This document shows positions 50,234-58,963 of a stretch of 64,000 nt of DNA, piece by piece. The position numbers and the translations under genes are program-made. Source of the DNA: Promethearchaeota archaeon. Lineage in GTDB: Archaea > Asgardarchaeota > Lokiarchaeia > Sigyniarchaeales > SOKP01. The stretch is from assembly GCA_019057795.1 (NCBI GenBank), contig JAHLWS010000079.1:36155-100154 (forward strand), given 5' to 3'. Every line of letters begins with the position of its first letter. Within the stretch, counting starts at the first letter, position 1. The notes beneath the pieces were generated by a model. That model saw only the letters and a list, made by a program, of their open reading frames with translations, made no database searches and had not been told where the DNA came from.

Positions 50234-50575
50234 ATGGAAGAGATAAAAAAATTGGTGTATCTTTTTGGATTTAGCACGAGAAAATGTACATCCATAGATA
50301 ATCTATTTAATATTGTAAAAGAACAGACTAAAGATAAAGCAAATATTACTGTTGTTTTAATCCACGATGGAGTTATAGGAACCTCTAAAAAGGGAGTAAT
50401 GCCCACTTCTTTAAATTTATTGTTAAATCTGCCCATAAATGTATTTGCGATGATACCCGATCTTTTAGCGCGGGGGATTGACCCAGACTCAGTTGACACA
50501 AGAATAAAATGTATTGAATACGATATTCTCGTCGATGTTTTAGCGAAAACTCCAAAGATAGCTTCGTGGATGTAA
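50234..50575 (+). CDS. dsrH: DsrH/TusB-like sulfur relay subunit
   Basis: KLVYLFGFSTRKCTSIDNLF, VVLIHDGVIGTS and VFAMIPDLLARGID are the TusB/DsrH pattern. The ATG at 50234 lies four bases behind GGTGGT; an ATG at 50222 is also open. It completes the trio. The genes are spaced by 5-25 bases, so one transcript is likely. Confidence 0.78.
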   Translation: MEEIKKLVYLFGFSTRKCTSIDNLFNIVKEQTKDKANITVVLIHDGVIGTSKKGVMPTSLNLLLNLPINVFAMIPDLLARGIDPDSVDTRIKCIEYDILVDVLAKTPKIASWM

Positions 50576-50672
50576 CGGTTTATTTATTATATGATAAATT
50601 TTTATTGTTAGATATTTTTATATTCATTAAGTTTTATTTAAGTAAATCCAATACTTAGTAGAGTGATGTTTT

Positions 50673-51458
50673 ACGAAAATAATTGATTTAGAGGAAAAAT
50701 ATAACGGGCTTTATTTTATGTGTCTTGAAGATTGGAGCGACGAGATGAAAGAAGCTGGAGATCACAAGGAGCTTTGGTACAACAAAATGAAAGACAAAGG
50801 GCTTGGCGTTAAAATTGCTGTGACTGAGGACGACAAAGTAGTTGGAATGATACAGTATGTTCCTCTTGAATATTCAACCGCAGAAGGCGATAATTTATAC
50901 TTTATAAATTGTATCTGGGTGCACGGCTACAAAGAGGGCGTTGGGAACTTCCAGAAGAAAGGAATTGGTAAGCGTTTAATAAAAGCTGCTGAAGAAGAAG
51001 TAAAAAGTAAAGGTGCTAAAGGTATTGTAGCATGGGGAGTTACCCTACCTTTTTTTATGAAAGCATCTTGGTTCAAAAAACAAGGATACGTCAAAGTTGA
51101 TAAACAGAGTATTAGCGTTTTACTATGGAAACCTTTTTCTGACGATGCTATTGCGCCTAAATGGATTAAACAGAGAAAAAAGCCAGAAAAAATACCAGGG
51201 AAAGTCTATGTGACCTCCTTTATAAATGGCTGGTGTCCTGGCCAGAACATCGTTTTTGAAAGAGCAAAAAGAGCTTCTTCAGAATTTGGAGATAAAGTAG
51301 TTTTTACAGAAATAGATACATTCAATAGAGAAACTTTTCTAGAGTGGGGGATTTGCGATGCCCTTTTTATTGATGGGAAGGAGATTAGAACAGGACCCCC
51401 GCCATCTTACGAAGATATTAAAAAGAAAATAGGTAAACGAGTCAAGAAATTAAAATAA
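50673..51458 (+). CDS. GNAT acetyltransferase with YoaP-like C-terminal domain, probable ACG start
   Basis: The N-terminal GNAT domain (AVTEDDKVVGMIQYVPLE, then FQKKGIGKRLIKAAEEEVKS as acetyl-CoA loop) is followed by a YoaP-like domain with YVTSFINGWCPGQN. The first ATG (50718) would leave out IIDLEEKYNGLYF, which fits the start of the family. The frame is open back to 50667 without ATG, GTG or TTG. An ACG at 50673 stands exactly five bases behind AGTGAT and would give a KIIDLEEKYN N-terminus. Substrate unknown. The C-terminal end has a short duplicate at 52776. Confidence 0.75.
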   Translation, partial: TKIIDLEEKYNGLYFMCLEDWSDEMKEAGDHKELWYNKMKDKGLGVKIAVTEDDKVVGMIQYVPLEYSTAEGDNLYFINCIWVHGYKEGVGNFQKKGIGKRLIKAAEEEVKSKGAKGIVAWGVTLPFFMKASWFKKQGYVKVDKQSISVLLWKPFSDDAIAPKWIKQRKKPEKIPGKVYVTSFINGWCPGQNIVFERAKRASSEFGDKVVFTEIDTFNRETFLEWGICDALFIDGKEIRTGPPPSYEDIKKKIGKRVKKLK

Positions 51459-51478
51459 TCTTTATAAAGGCTTTAATT

Positions 51479-52027
51479 TTATGTGTCTGGTAAGCCCAAA
51501 TATCTTGGAGTTTTTTTTAAATATTCTCGGTAGGGATCACCATACTTGTTAGATAAAAATGCTTCCTCAAGTAAAACAGTCCAGTGAAAATATGGTATAG
51601 TAATGATGAAATAAATAAGGAAAATGATGCTCCATACTGATTCAGACCATCCCATCAAAGTCAGCCCCAAATAAAAGATTGTCCATCCAACATAAACTGG
51701 ATTTCTTGAAAAACGATGAATTCTCGTTATAGTAAGTCCGCGGCTGTGTGCGAACGAATACATTGCAAACCCCCCTATGATTATACCCATGATGTAAAAA
51801 AATAAACCAATGTAGAATAGAAATCCAAAATCAACGGGGACAAAGAGGCTAATTATAAATCCTCCTATTAGCCATACCATAGCGATAATAAAGATTTTTT
51901 TACCTTGAAATAAAAATTCAGGGTCATCAAACGGCTCTCCTCGTTTTTTATTAGCCCATACCTGCAAGGAATAGGCGATAACATAACCTATAATATAGAA
52001 AAGCCATAGATTATAGAGAATTGACAT
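51479..52027 (-). CDS. Isoprenylcysteine/phospholipid methyltransferase-like membrane protein, copy 1
   Basis: It has four or five membrane helices. ITRIHRFSRNPVYVGWTIFY is the AdoMet-binding RxPxYxG-type motif, and LLEEAFLSNKYGDPYREYL is the conserved C-terminal E-x-x-x-x-x-x-G-x-x-Y-x-x-Y motif of the ICMT/PEMT-like family. It probably methylates a lipid or a prenylated compound in the membrane. Copy 2 lies directly behind it on the same strand, so a tandem duplication has taken place. Confidence 0.82.
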   Translation of the reverse strand: MSILYNLWLFYIIGYVIAYSLQVWANKKRGEPFDDPEFLFQGKKIFIIAMVWLIGGFIISLFVPVDFGFLFYIGLFFYIMGIIIGGFAMYSFAHSRGLTITRIHRFSRNPVYVGWTIFYLGLTLMGWSESVWSIIFLIYFIITIPYFHWTVLLEEAFLSNKYGDPYREYLKKTPRYLGLPDT

Positions 52028-52082
52028 AATTTTTTCACGAAATTTTTATATGATTATTCTAATAAATAATTAAAATTTAGAT

Positions 52083-52628
52083 TTACTTTTTTTTTGGCTT
52101 ACCTAAATATCTTGGTGTATTTTTTAAATATTCTCTGTAGGGATCACCATATTTGTTAGATAAAAATTTTTCTTCTTTTAGTACGCACCAGTGAAGGTAT
52201 GGAATGGTAACGAGGAAATATATGAAAAACATGATGCTCCAAATTGATAAAGACCAACCTATAAGAGATAGACCAAAATAAAAAATTATCCATCCTATAT
52301 AATTCGGGTTTCTTGAATAGCGATGAATTCTTGTTGTAGCAAGTCCGGGTTTCTGCGCAAAGCTATAGAATGTTGCCAATACGATAATTAGACCGATAAT
52401 GCAAAATATTAATCCAAAATAGAATTGAAGTTTAAAATTTACAGGTACAAAAAGACTAATTGCAAATCCTCCAAAGAGCCATATCATGGAAATTAGAAAG
52501 AGTTTTTTATCACTAAATAATAATTCAGGGTCTTCAAAAGGTTCTCCACGCTTCTTATTAGCCCATATTTGAAAAACCATAGCAATACCATATCCAATAA
52601 CATAAAAAAGCCATAGATTAATTGACAT
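52083..52628 (-). CDS. Isoprenylcysteine/phospholipid methyltransferase-like membrane protein, copy 2
   Basis: It is closely related to copy 1 throughout (e.g. TTRIHRYSRNPNYIGWIIFY and LSNKYGDPYREYLKNTPRYL). The ATG at 52628 is chosen because it aligns with the start of copy 1; an ATG at 52685 would add 19 residues without counterpart. The DNA just upstream (ATTTTTTCACGAAATTTTT) matches the corresponding region of copy 1, supporting recent duplication. Confidence 0.82.
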   Translation of the reverse strand: MSINLWLFYVIGYGIAMVFQIWANKKRGEPFEDPELLFSDKKLFLISMIWLFGGFAISLFVPVNFKLQFYFGLIFCIIGLIIVLATFYSFAQKPGLATTRIHRYSRNPNYIGWIIFYFGLSLIGWSLSIWSIMFFIYFLVTIPYLHWCVLKEEKFLSNKYGDPYREYLKNTPRYLGKPKKK

Positions 52629-52775
52629 TATTTTTTCACGAAATTTTTCGCCGATTATTTGTAAAATGAAAATCTTATTTTGCATTATTAATAGACACCT
52701 CTATTATAAATCTTTAGGTTAATTTTTTAAATGAATGGAATTATAAATTATTTCATCTAATTTCGTGAATATAAT

Positions 52776-52826
52776 GAAGATATTAAAAAGAAAATAGCTA
52801 AACGAGTCAAGAAATTAAAATAATCT
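52776..52826 (+). pseudogene. Fossil tail of the GNAT-YoaP gene
   Basis: About 51 bases repeat the end of the gene at 50673-51458 (51411-51461) with one G-to-C change, including the stop codon and the following TAATCTTT. It encodes only EDIKKKIAKRVKKLK. It is a trace of a duplication that also produced the second methyltransferase-like gene. Confidence 0.8.
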
Positions 52827-52899
52827 TTTTTTCATATACTTTTATTAATTCACAAGTTCTATCTTATAATTATTACTATCAAACAATTTTAAGATTATA

Positions 52900-54429
52900 A
52901 TGTCAAAAGTAAAGGATGCGTATAAGGAAATAGAAGGAATAATCGGTTCCGATTATATTTCAGACAAAGACTTTATGAAAGCTGCATATTCTCGAAATGT
53001 TGACCCGGCGTTTCCAGATAGATGGGCGGATATTATAGTTAGGCCAGAATCAACTGAAGAAGTCTCTGACATCGTGAAAATCGCTAATAAGTACAAAATT
53101 CCAATGACTCCCAGAGGTGGTGGCGCAGATCTCGTAGGGGGGTCCGTAAGCGAAGGTGGCATTCTAATAGACTTAACGAGAATGAATAGAATTATTGAAA
53201 TAAATGAAAAGGATTACTATTGCGAAGTTGAATGCGGAATCACCTGGGGTGCGTTGCTTTCGGAATTGCAAAAACAAGGTTTAACAACAGGAGTACTCGG
53301 TCCGGGGAGCGGCTATTCAGCCACTATCGGTGGTGGACTTTCTAATAGTACTGCAGGTTTTGGGTCGACAAAATACGGCGTTATTCCTGACATTTGTTTA
53401 GGTGTCGAAGTAGTTTTACCAAATCCACAAGGAACGATAATTAGGACAGGAGCGGCGGCCAATAAATACGCAAAGCCTTTTTGTAGATATGGAGTTGCTC
53501 CCGATTTTACGGGATTATTTATGGGGGATGTAGGAACTATGGGTATTAAGACTAGAGCTTTCCTACGATTGCATCCCGAGACGCCGTTTAAAGCGCAACG
53601 ATATTATATGTTAAAGAAGAACGATTATAATAAAGTTTCTGAGCTCATGTATAAATTACGGAAAGAAATACGCGACGGATTACACGATGTACTTGTAATC
53701 CCTGTTATTGTAGTTCAATTATTGGCAGGTATGGTGGAAAATAAACCCGTCAAAAGACCGAGATTAAATGGACCGGTCTTTTCAATATTAGTGGAATCTA
53801 CAGATGAGAGGGTGCTAGACATTTACCTTGAACAAATTGAAAATCTTATGAAAGACGATACTCGATCGTTTGAATGGCAAGAAATTGACCCAGAAGCGCC
53901 TTTATCCAAAGATTGGGAATTTAATTTAAATTATGCCTATCACTACTTTAATAAATTTATATCGGTAACCCCACCGAAAATATCGTGCACCACTTGTCAC
54001 AAAGTTCCAATTTCTGCTTTACCTAAAGTAGCAAATTTAAGCAATCAATTTGATATTAACTACCGGGATGAATTTCCACCACAAAGTATTGCATTATTTG
54101 CAACTGTTATATTTCTTTTACCTAACGGTAATTGTGTAGTTGTAGGTGGGTTCAATGCCGACAACATAGATGAACAACGCGAGAAATCCATGAAGATGTG
54201 GCACAAAAAGCTACGTCTTCAAGTTCGATATGGAGGCGTACATTATTGGCTTGGAGAAGCAATTTCTCAATCTATAGTTGAGGCTAATGCCTATACGCCT
54301 GAATTTATTCAATTTTTTAAAGATATGAAAAAAGCTGTAGATCCAAATTACTTGTTAAGCCCTAAAAAGTTTCACATGCACAGTTATGATCACGACCTAT
54401 CAGAACACTTCGTAGAAGAGGAAAATTAG
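52900..54429 (+). CDS. FAD-linked oxidase, GlcD/D-lactate dehydrogenase-like, copy 1
   Basis: The PCMH-type FAD domain is clear: WADIIVRPESTEEVSDIVKI, IPMTPRGGGADLVGGSVSEG as the FAD pyrophosphate loop, and GPGSGYSATIGGGLSNSTAG. A C-terminal substrate cap follows, with FNLNYAYHYFNKFISVTPPK and the unusual ISCTTCHKVPIS, which may bind a metal or touch the Fe-S partner. FHMHSYDHDL ends the protein. It should oxidise a 2-hydroxy acid or similar substrate and give electrons to the GlcF-like protein at 56824. It is followed by an acetoacetate-decarboxylase-like gene. Confidence 0.85.
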   Translation: MSKVKDAYKEIEGIIGSDYISDKDFMKAAYSRNVDPAFPDRWADIIVRPESTEEVSDIVKIANKYKIPMTPRGGGADLVGGSVSEGGILIDLTRMNRIIEINEKDYYCEVECGITWGALLSELQKQGLTTGVLGPGSGYSATIGGGLSNSTAGFGSTKYGVIPDICLGVEVVLPNPQGTIIRTGAAANKYAKPFCRYGVAPDFTGLFMGDVGTMGIKTRAFLRLHPETPFKAQRYYMLKKNDYNKVSELMYKLRKEIRDGLHDVLVIPVIVVQLLAGMVENKPVKRPRLNGPVFSILVESTDERVLDIYLEQIENLMKDDTRSFEWQEIDPEAPLSKDWEFNLNYAYHYFNKFISVTPPKISCTTCHKVPISALPKVANLSNQFDINYRDEFPPQSIALFATVIFLLPNGNCVVVGGFNADNIDEQREKSMKMWHKKLRLQVRYGGVHYWLGEAISQSIVEANAYTPEFIQFFKDMKKAVDPNYLLSPKKFHMHSYDHDLSEHFVEEEN

Positions 54430-54439
54430 GTGATTTAAA

Positions 54440-55240
54440 ATTAGTTTTAAGCGTTCAATAAAAGAGATAGAAGAGAGAAAAGAAAGGTTAAGGACGACGG
54501 AATTTAAAAGTGCTGAAATGATTACCGTTTTATGGGAGACTAAACCTGAGATAGTCGAAATGATTTTACCACCTCCTTTAAAACCTGTTAGCAGACCAGT
54601 AGTTATGTCGTTTATAGCAAATTACGCTAGTACCAATCAAGGATTACCGTATCTTGAAGGTGCTTTGACGTTAAGATGTGAATATAATGGCTTACAAGGA
54701 AATTATTACTTAGCTATGCCCGTAGACGACGATCGCGCGATGATTGGAGGGCGGGAGATTTTTGGATTCCCTAAAAAAATAGCTAAAATACATTTTCATC
54801 GAAAGGATAAAGATGTTGAAGCTTGGTCTGAGCGTCTAGGAGTTAAAAATATTGAAATTAAAGTAAATTTAACGGGTAAATTCAACGATAGCGAAACACC
54901 AAGTATCATAAAAGAGTTGGGTCTTCTTCCGGGAAGAAAGAAAAATACGATTAATTATAACTTCAAGTACTTTCCAGCACCTAATAAAAAGGGTTTTGAT
55001 TACGATCCGTGGTTAGTTAAGCAAGAAACTTCGGTTCGTCCAATATCAATGGAAATGGGTGTAGCTGAAATAAAGTTAAACTCAACTGAGCACGATCCAT
55101 GGGCTGAAGTTGAAGTTGTAAAGGTACTAGGCGCGTTATATCTTAAAACAGACAATACCATGCTTCCTGGAGAGGTTGTTGCTAAGGTAGATCAAAGAGA
55201 TTTTTTACCCTATTCGTTTCTCAAATGGGATTGGTATTAA
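54440..55240 (+). CDS. Acetoacetate-decarboxylase-like protein, copy 1, probable ATT start
   Basis: The ADC fold has the catalytic Lys in GREIFGFPKKIAKIHFHRK; VLWETKPEIVEMILPPPLKP and KYFPAPNKKGFDYDPWL are family blocks. The first ATG at 54518 gives a protein that starts in mid-domain. The frame is open upstream to 54437 without a canonical start. An ATT at 54440 stands five bases behind GGTGAT and gives SFKRSIKEIEERKERLRT, which aligns with SFLRSSGG upstream of copy 2. The enzyme would decarboxylate a beta-keto acid, or bind or cleave related enolates. Confidence 0.8.
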   Translation: MSFKRSIKEIEERKERLRTTEFKSAEMITVLWETKPEIVEMILPPPLKPVSRPVVMSFIANYASTNQGLPYLEGALTLRCEYNGLQGNYYLAMPVDDDRAMIGGREIFGFPKKIAKIHFHRKDKDVEAWSERLGVKNIEIKVNLTGKFNDSETPSIIKELGLLPGRKKNTINYNFKYFPAPNKKGFDYDPWLVKQETSVRPISMEMGVAEIKLNSTEHDPWAEVEVVKVLGALYLKTDNTMLPGEVVAKVDQRDFLPYSFLKWDWY

Positions 55241-55276
55241 TTATATTACAAATCTATTATTTGTTAATATTGAATC

Positions 55277-56812
55277 ATGTCCAAAATTGATAATGTATAC
55301 AAAGAAATTGAAATAACGGTTGGAACAGAATATCTCTCCGATAAAGATTTCATGAAAGCTGCCTATTCTAGAAACGTTGATCCTGCCTTTCCTGATAGAT
55401 GGCCTGATATTATAGTGCGTCCAGAGAATACGGAAGAAGTTTCAGATATTGTAAAAATTGCTAATAAATATAAAATTCCTATAGTACCTCGGGGAGGAGG
55501 GGCCGATTTAGTTGGAGGTGCGACAATTGAAGGGGGAATCCTTATTGATCTTACGCGAATGAATAATATTATTGAAATAAATGAAAAGGATTTCTATTGT
55601 GAGGTAGAATGTGGAGTAACCTGGGGGGCTTTGTTATCAGAACTATACAAAAAAGATTTAACTACAGGTGTTCTTGGTCCCGGAAGTGGATTTTCAGCCA
55701 CAATTGGAGGAGGCCTTTCTAACAGTACCGCTGGTTTTGGGTCTACTAAATATGGTTTAGTTCCAAACATTTGCTTAGGTGTCGAAGTAGTTTTACCAAA
55801 TCCACAAGGAACGATAATTTGGACTGGAGCCGCAGCTAATAAGTACGCAAAACCTTTTTGTAGGTACGGCGTTGCTCCCGATTTTACGGGGCTATTTATG
55901 GGAGATGCAGGAACTATGGGCATAAAAACTAAATGCTCTTTAAGGTTATTCCCTAATTCGCCTTATAAGATACAGAAAAATTACATTCTTAAAAAGGATG
56001 ATTATAATAAAGTTTTTGAGTTAATGTATAAGCTACAAAAAGAAGTTAAAGACGGAATACACGATCTTTATATAAACCCACGCGTAGTAGTACAACTTTT
56101 AGCTTCCCAAGCTAAAATTAGACCCCCAAAAAGAGCTAGACTTAGTGGACCTGTTTTTATGTTTATACTTGAAGCGTTTGACGAGCGAATTTTAGACGTA
56201 TATATTGAGCAAGTAAATAAAATAATGACTAAAGATAACGTTGCAAGGCCTTTTGAATGGACAGAAATTGATATAGATCTAAAATTAGCTAAGGACTGGA
56301 AGTTTGATTTTAAATTTCCTTATAGCTATTTTAACAAATTTATCTCGTTAGCGCCTCCTAAGATATCCTGTACAACTTGTCATAAAATACCAATTTCGTC
56401 CATAGCAGATAGGAAAGAGTTAAACGAGTTGTTTGATAACGAAAATAGAGGTAATTTCCCGGCTCAAAGTTTTTCGTTATTCGCTAGATCAATCCACCTA
56501 TTACCTAATGGTCACTGTATTTTTGCTGGTGGTTTTAATGCCGAAAATGTGGATGATCAGCGTCAAATCGCTATGGATATATGGCATAAAAAGTTAAGGT
56601 ACCAAGTTCAGTATGGGGGTGTACATTATTGGTTAGGAGAATCAATCTCTCAGTCAATAGTAGAAGCCAACGCTTATACTCCCGAATTTCTACAATTTTT
56701 TAAAGATATTAAAAGGGTTTTAGACCCAGATTTTTTATTATCTCCAAATAAATTTCATATGTATAGTTACAATAATGATATAACACAAAATATTATTAAA
56801 AATAAAGAGTAG
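55277..56812 (+). CDS. FAD-linked oxidase, GlcD-like, copy 2
   Basis: It is a close paralogue of 52900-54429 over its whole length: PDIIVRPENTEEVSDIVKIA, IPIVPRGGGADLVGG, GPGSGFSATIGGGLSNSTAG and ISCTTCHKIPIS are all kept. The central substrate region differs more, so the two may use different hydroxy acids. It is followed after 11 bases by the Fe-S subunit and so is its most direct partner. Confidence 0.85.
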   Translation: MSKIDNVYKEIEITVGTEYLSDKDFMKAAYSRNVDPAFPDRWPDIIVRPENTEEVSDIVKIANKYKIPIVPRGGGADLVGGATIEGGILIDLTRMNNIIEINEKDFYCEVECGVTWGALLSELYKKDLTTGVLGPGSGFSATIGGGLSNSTAGFGSTKYGLVPNICLGVEVVLPNPQGTIIWTGAAANKYAKPFCRYGVAPDFTGLFMGDAGTMGIKTKCSLRLFPNSPYKIQKNYILKKDDYNKVFELMYKLQKEVKDGIHDLYINPRVVVQLLASQAKIRPPKRARLSGPVFMFILEAFDERILDVYIEQVNKIMTKDNVARPFEWTEIDIDLKLAKDWKFDFKFPYSYFNKFISLAPPKISCTTCHKIPISSIADRKELNELFDNENRGNFPAQSFSLFARSIHLLPNGHCIFAGGFNAENVDDQRQIAMDIWHKKLRYQVQYGGVHYWLGESISQSIVEANAYTPEFLQFFKDIKRVLDPDFLLSPNKFHMYSYNNDITQNIIKNKE

Positions 56813-56823
56813 ATGGAAATAAG

Positions 56824-58038
56824 ATGACTGAAATAAATCCTAACGAAAAGTTTAAGCACTTAAGCAAGATTGGCCCGACAATTTTACAATGTATAAGTTG
56901 TGGAGATTGTCGAGAAGCTACAGATTATACATCAGATCCCCAAAAATGGGGCGTTTGCGTGGCAAGAGATCATACATCTGGCTTTGAAGCTTTCTTTGGA
57001 AGAGGAAAAATGCAAATTATTCGCTCTCTATGGCAAGGAAAATTAGAGCTGAGCAAAGATATGGCTGAAGTGATTTATCAATGTCCAACTTGTAACGCGT
57101 GCTCTGAAGCTTGCGCCTATGATATGGATAACGCAGTTATTTATGAGGCTTTAAGAGCGGAATTAATTGACGCGGGTTGTGGTCTGGAAGCACACATACC
57201 AATGAATCAGGCAATGGTTGAATTATTAAATCCATATCAGAGAGATAACAAAGAGAAAAAGAATTGGATTGAAAAACTTGATTTTAAGGTAAAAAATGCC
57301 TATTCTGAAAAAGCGGATGTGCTTTATTTTGTTGGGTGCACTGCTGCTCTAACTCCAGAAATTCAAGCAGTAGCTATAAACACAGCGAAAGTACTTCGTA
57401 AACTTGGAGTTGATTTTTCTATTTTTGGAGAACATGAAGTATGTTGCGGAAGCGTAGGTAAGAGAACTGGGGATTTGAAAGCATTCAATTCAGTGGCTGA
57501 GAAAAACTACGAGTTATTCAAAAAAAGTGGCGTTAAAACTATAATTACGAGTTGCGCGGGTTGTTACAGGACTTTAAAAGTAGATTACGCTGATATTATT
57601 GAGGACTTAGAAATTAGAGTGCTTCACACAATAGAGTACATCAAATCTTTTTTAGAGGAAAAAGATATAACTCTTAAGAATTTAGGGATTAATACGACCT
57701 ATCACGACCCCTGTCATACTGGAAGAAATTCTGGCCTTTCACCGCTTTACGAAGAACCAAGGGAGATATTATCAAAAATATCTAATTTAACCGAGATGAA
57801 AACGATTAAAGAGAACGCTAAATGTTGCGGAGCTGGTGGAGGCGTAAAGAAAGGCTTTCCCGATTTAGCATTAGAAATTGCTAAGACTAGAGTTCAGGAA
57901 GCAGAGGAGACTGGAGCAGATTATCTTGTGAGTATATGCCCTTTTTGTTATAGAAATCTAGCGGATGCGATAATCGCTTTAAATTCGAATATTAAGATGA
58001 TTGATCTCATGGAATTAATAGATCAAGCATTGCCATAA
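56824..58038 (+). CDS. GlcF/HdrD-like Fe-S oxidoreductase with two CCG domains
   Basis: The N-terminus has Cys motifs CISCGDCREAT and CPTCNACSEACAYD for [4Fe-4S] clusters. Two CCG domains follow: DVLYFVGCTAALTPEIQAVA with EHEVCCGSVGKRTGD, and TYHDPCHTGRNSG with AKCCGAGGGVKKGFPD, which may bind a noncubane or cubane cluster as in HdrB. The first ferredoxin motif is not the standard CxxCxxCxxxCP. It should take electrons from the FAD oxidases and pass them to quinone, ferredoxin or a thiol couple. Confidence 0.85.
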   Translation: MTEINPNEKFKHLSKIGPTILQCISCGDCREATDYTSDPQKWGVCVARDHTSGFEAFFGRGKMQIIRSLWQGKLELSKDMAEVIYQCPTCNACSEACAYDMDNAVIYEALRAELIDAGCGLEAHIPMNQAMVELLNPYQRDNKEKKNWIEKLDFKVKNAYSEKADVLYFVGCTAALTPEIQAVAINTAKVLRKLGVDFSIFGEHEVCCGSVGKRTGDLKAFNSVAEKNYELFKKSGVKTIITSCAGCYRTLKVDYADIIEDLEIRVLHTIEYIKSFLEEKDITLKNLGINTTYHDPCHTGRNSGLSPLYEEPREILSKISNLTEMKTIKENAKCCGAGGGVKKGFPDLALEIAKTRVQEAEETGADYLVSICPFCYRNLADAIIALNSNIKMIDLMELIDQALP

Positions 58039-58154
58039 ATAAATAATCAATCCAGTAATTTTAAATTAAAAATTGAAATATTAATAATAGTATTAGTAAA
58101 AATCTAATTTGAGGTGAAAATAAAACGAGTTTTTTAAGATCTTCGGGTGGGTTT

Positions 58155-58916
58155 ATGACTAAAAGAGAAACCGCTGACTTCTACGACGCAGAAATGTTGG
58201 TCGTGTATTGGGAGACAAAACCCGAAATAATAAAACGATTGCTACCACCACCGTTAAAGCCTACGAGCAACCCAATTGCCTACGCGTTTGTCGCCTATTA
58301 TCCTAAAACAAATTTCGGAGTGACATATAACGAAGGCGCTCTTTTTTTAACTGCAGAATTTGACGGTGTAGAAGGTGGTTATTGTCTATCAATGCCGGTT
58401 ACAGACGACCAAGCGTTAGTTGCTGGTCGAGAAGTATTTGGATATCCAAAAAAAATGGCAGATATTTATTTTAAACGTGAAAAGAGAATCGTAGAAGGAT
58501 GGATAGAGCGCCAAGGAACGCGATATTACGAAGTGAAGGCAAAGCTGAACGGAAGATTAAATGCACCTGATGCTATGGAGCTTTTTACTGGCACAATTGG
58601 TGATGGCTCTGAAGTTGTGGCAATAACATATAATTTTAAGCATTTTCCTTCTCCAGATGGTAAGGGTTTTGATTACAACCCGCGGTTAATAAGAGAAGAG
58701 GTTCCATTAAGACCTAAGGAATTAAAACTGGGGAACGCAGAAATTACATTAAGATCATCTGAGAGCGATCCTTGGGGCGAAATAGAGGTGGAAAGAGTTT
58801 TAGGAGCTGCGTATTTAAAGGGAGATAACTCTATGAAAAAGGGATACGTTGTAGCCGAAGTAGAACAAGAAAAATTCTTTCCATATTCTTTTCTAAAGTG
58901 GGATATCGATATGTAA
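58155..58916 (+). CDS. Acetoacetate-decarboxylase-like protein, copy 2
   Basis: VYWETKPEIIKRLLPPPLKP, GREVFGYPKKMADIYFKRE with the catalytic Lys, and HFPSPDGKGFDYNPRL match the ADC family. Relative to copy 1 it keeps all core blocks. The ATG at 58155 is behind GGTGGG. An ACG at 58125, six bases behind GAGGTGAA, is also in frame and would add SFLRSSGGF, matching the N-terminus of copy 1. Both starts are possible. It closes the 52.9-58.9 kb cluster, 116 bases behind the Fe-S gene. Confidence 0.85.
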   Translation: MTKRETADFYDAEMLVVYWETKPEIIKRLLPPPLKPTSNPIAYAFVAYYPKTNFGVTYNEGALFLTAEFDGVEGGYCLSMPVTDDQALVAGREVFGYPKKMADIYFKREKRIVEGWIERQGTRYYEVKAKLNGRLNAPDAMELFTGTIGDGSEVVAITYNFKHFPSPDGKGFDYNPRLIREEVPLRPKELKLGNAEITLRSSESDPWGEIEVERVLGAAYLKGDNSMKKGYVVAEVEQEKFFPYSFLKWDIDM

Positions 58917-58963
58917 TTTAATTAATTTTAATGAAAATAAATCTCTTTTTTTCTTTTAATTCT

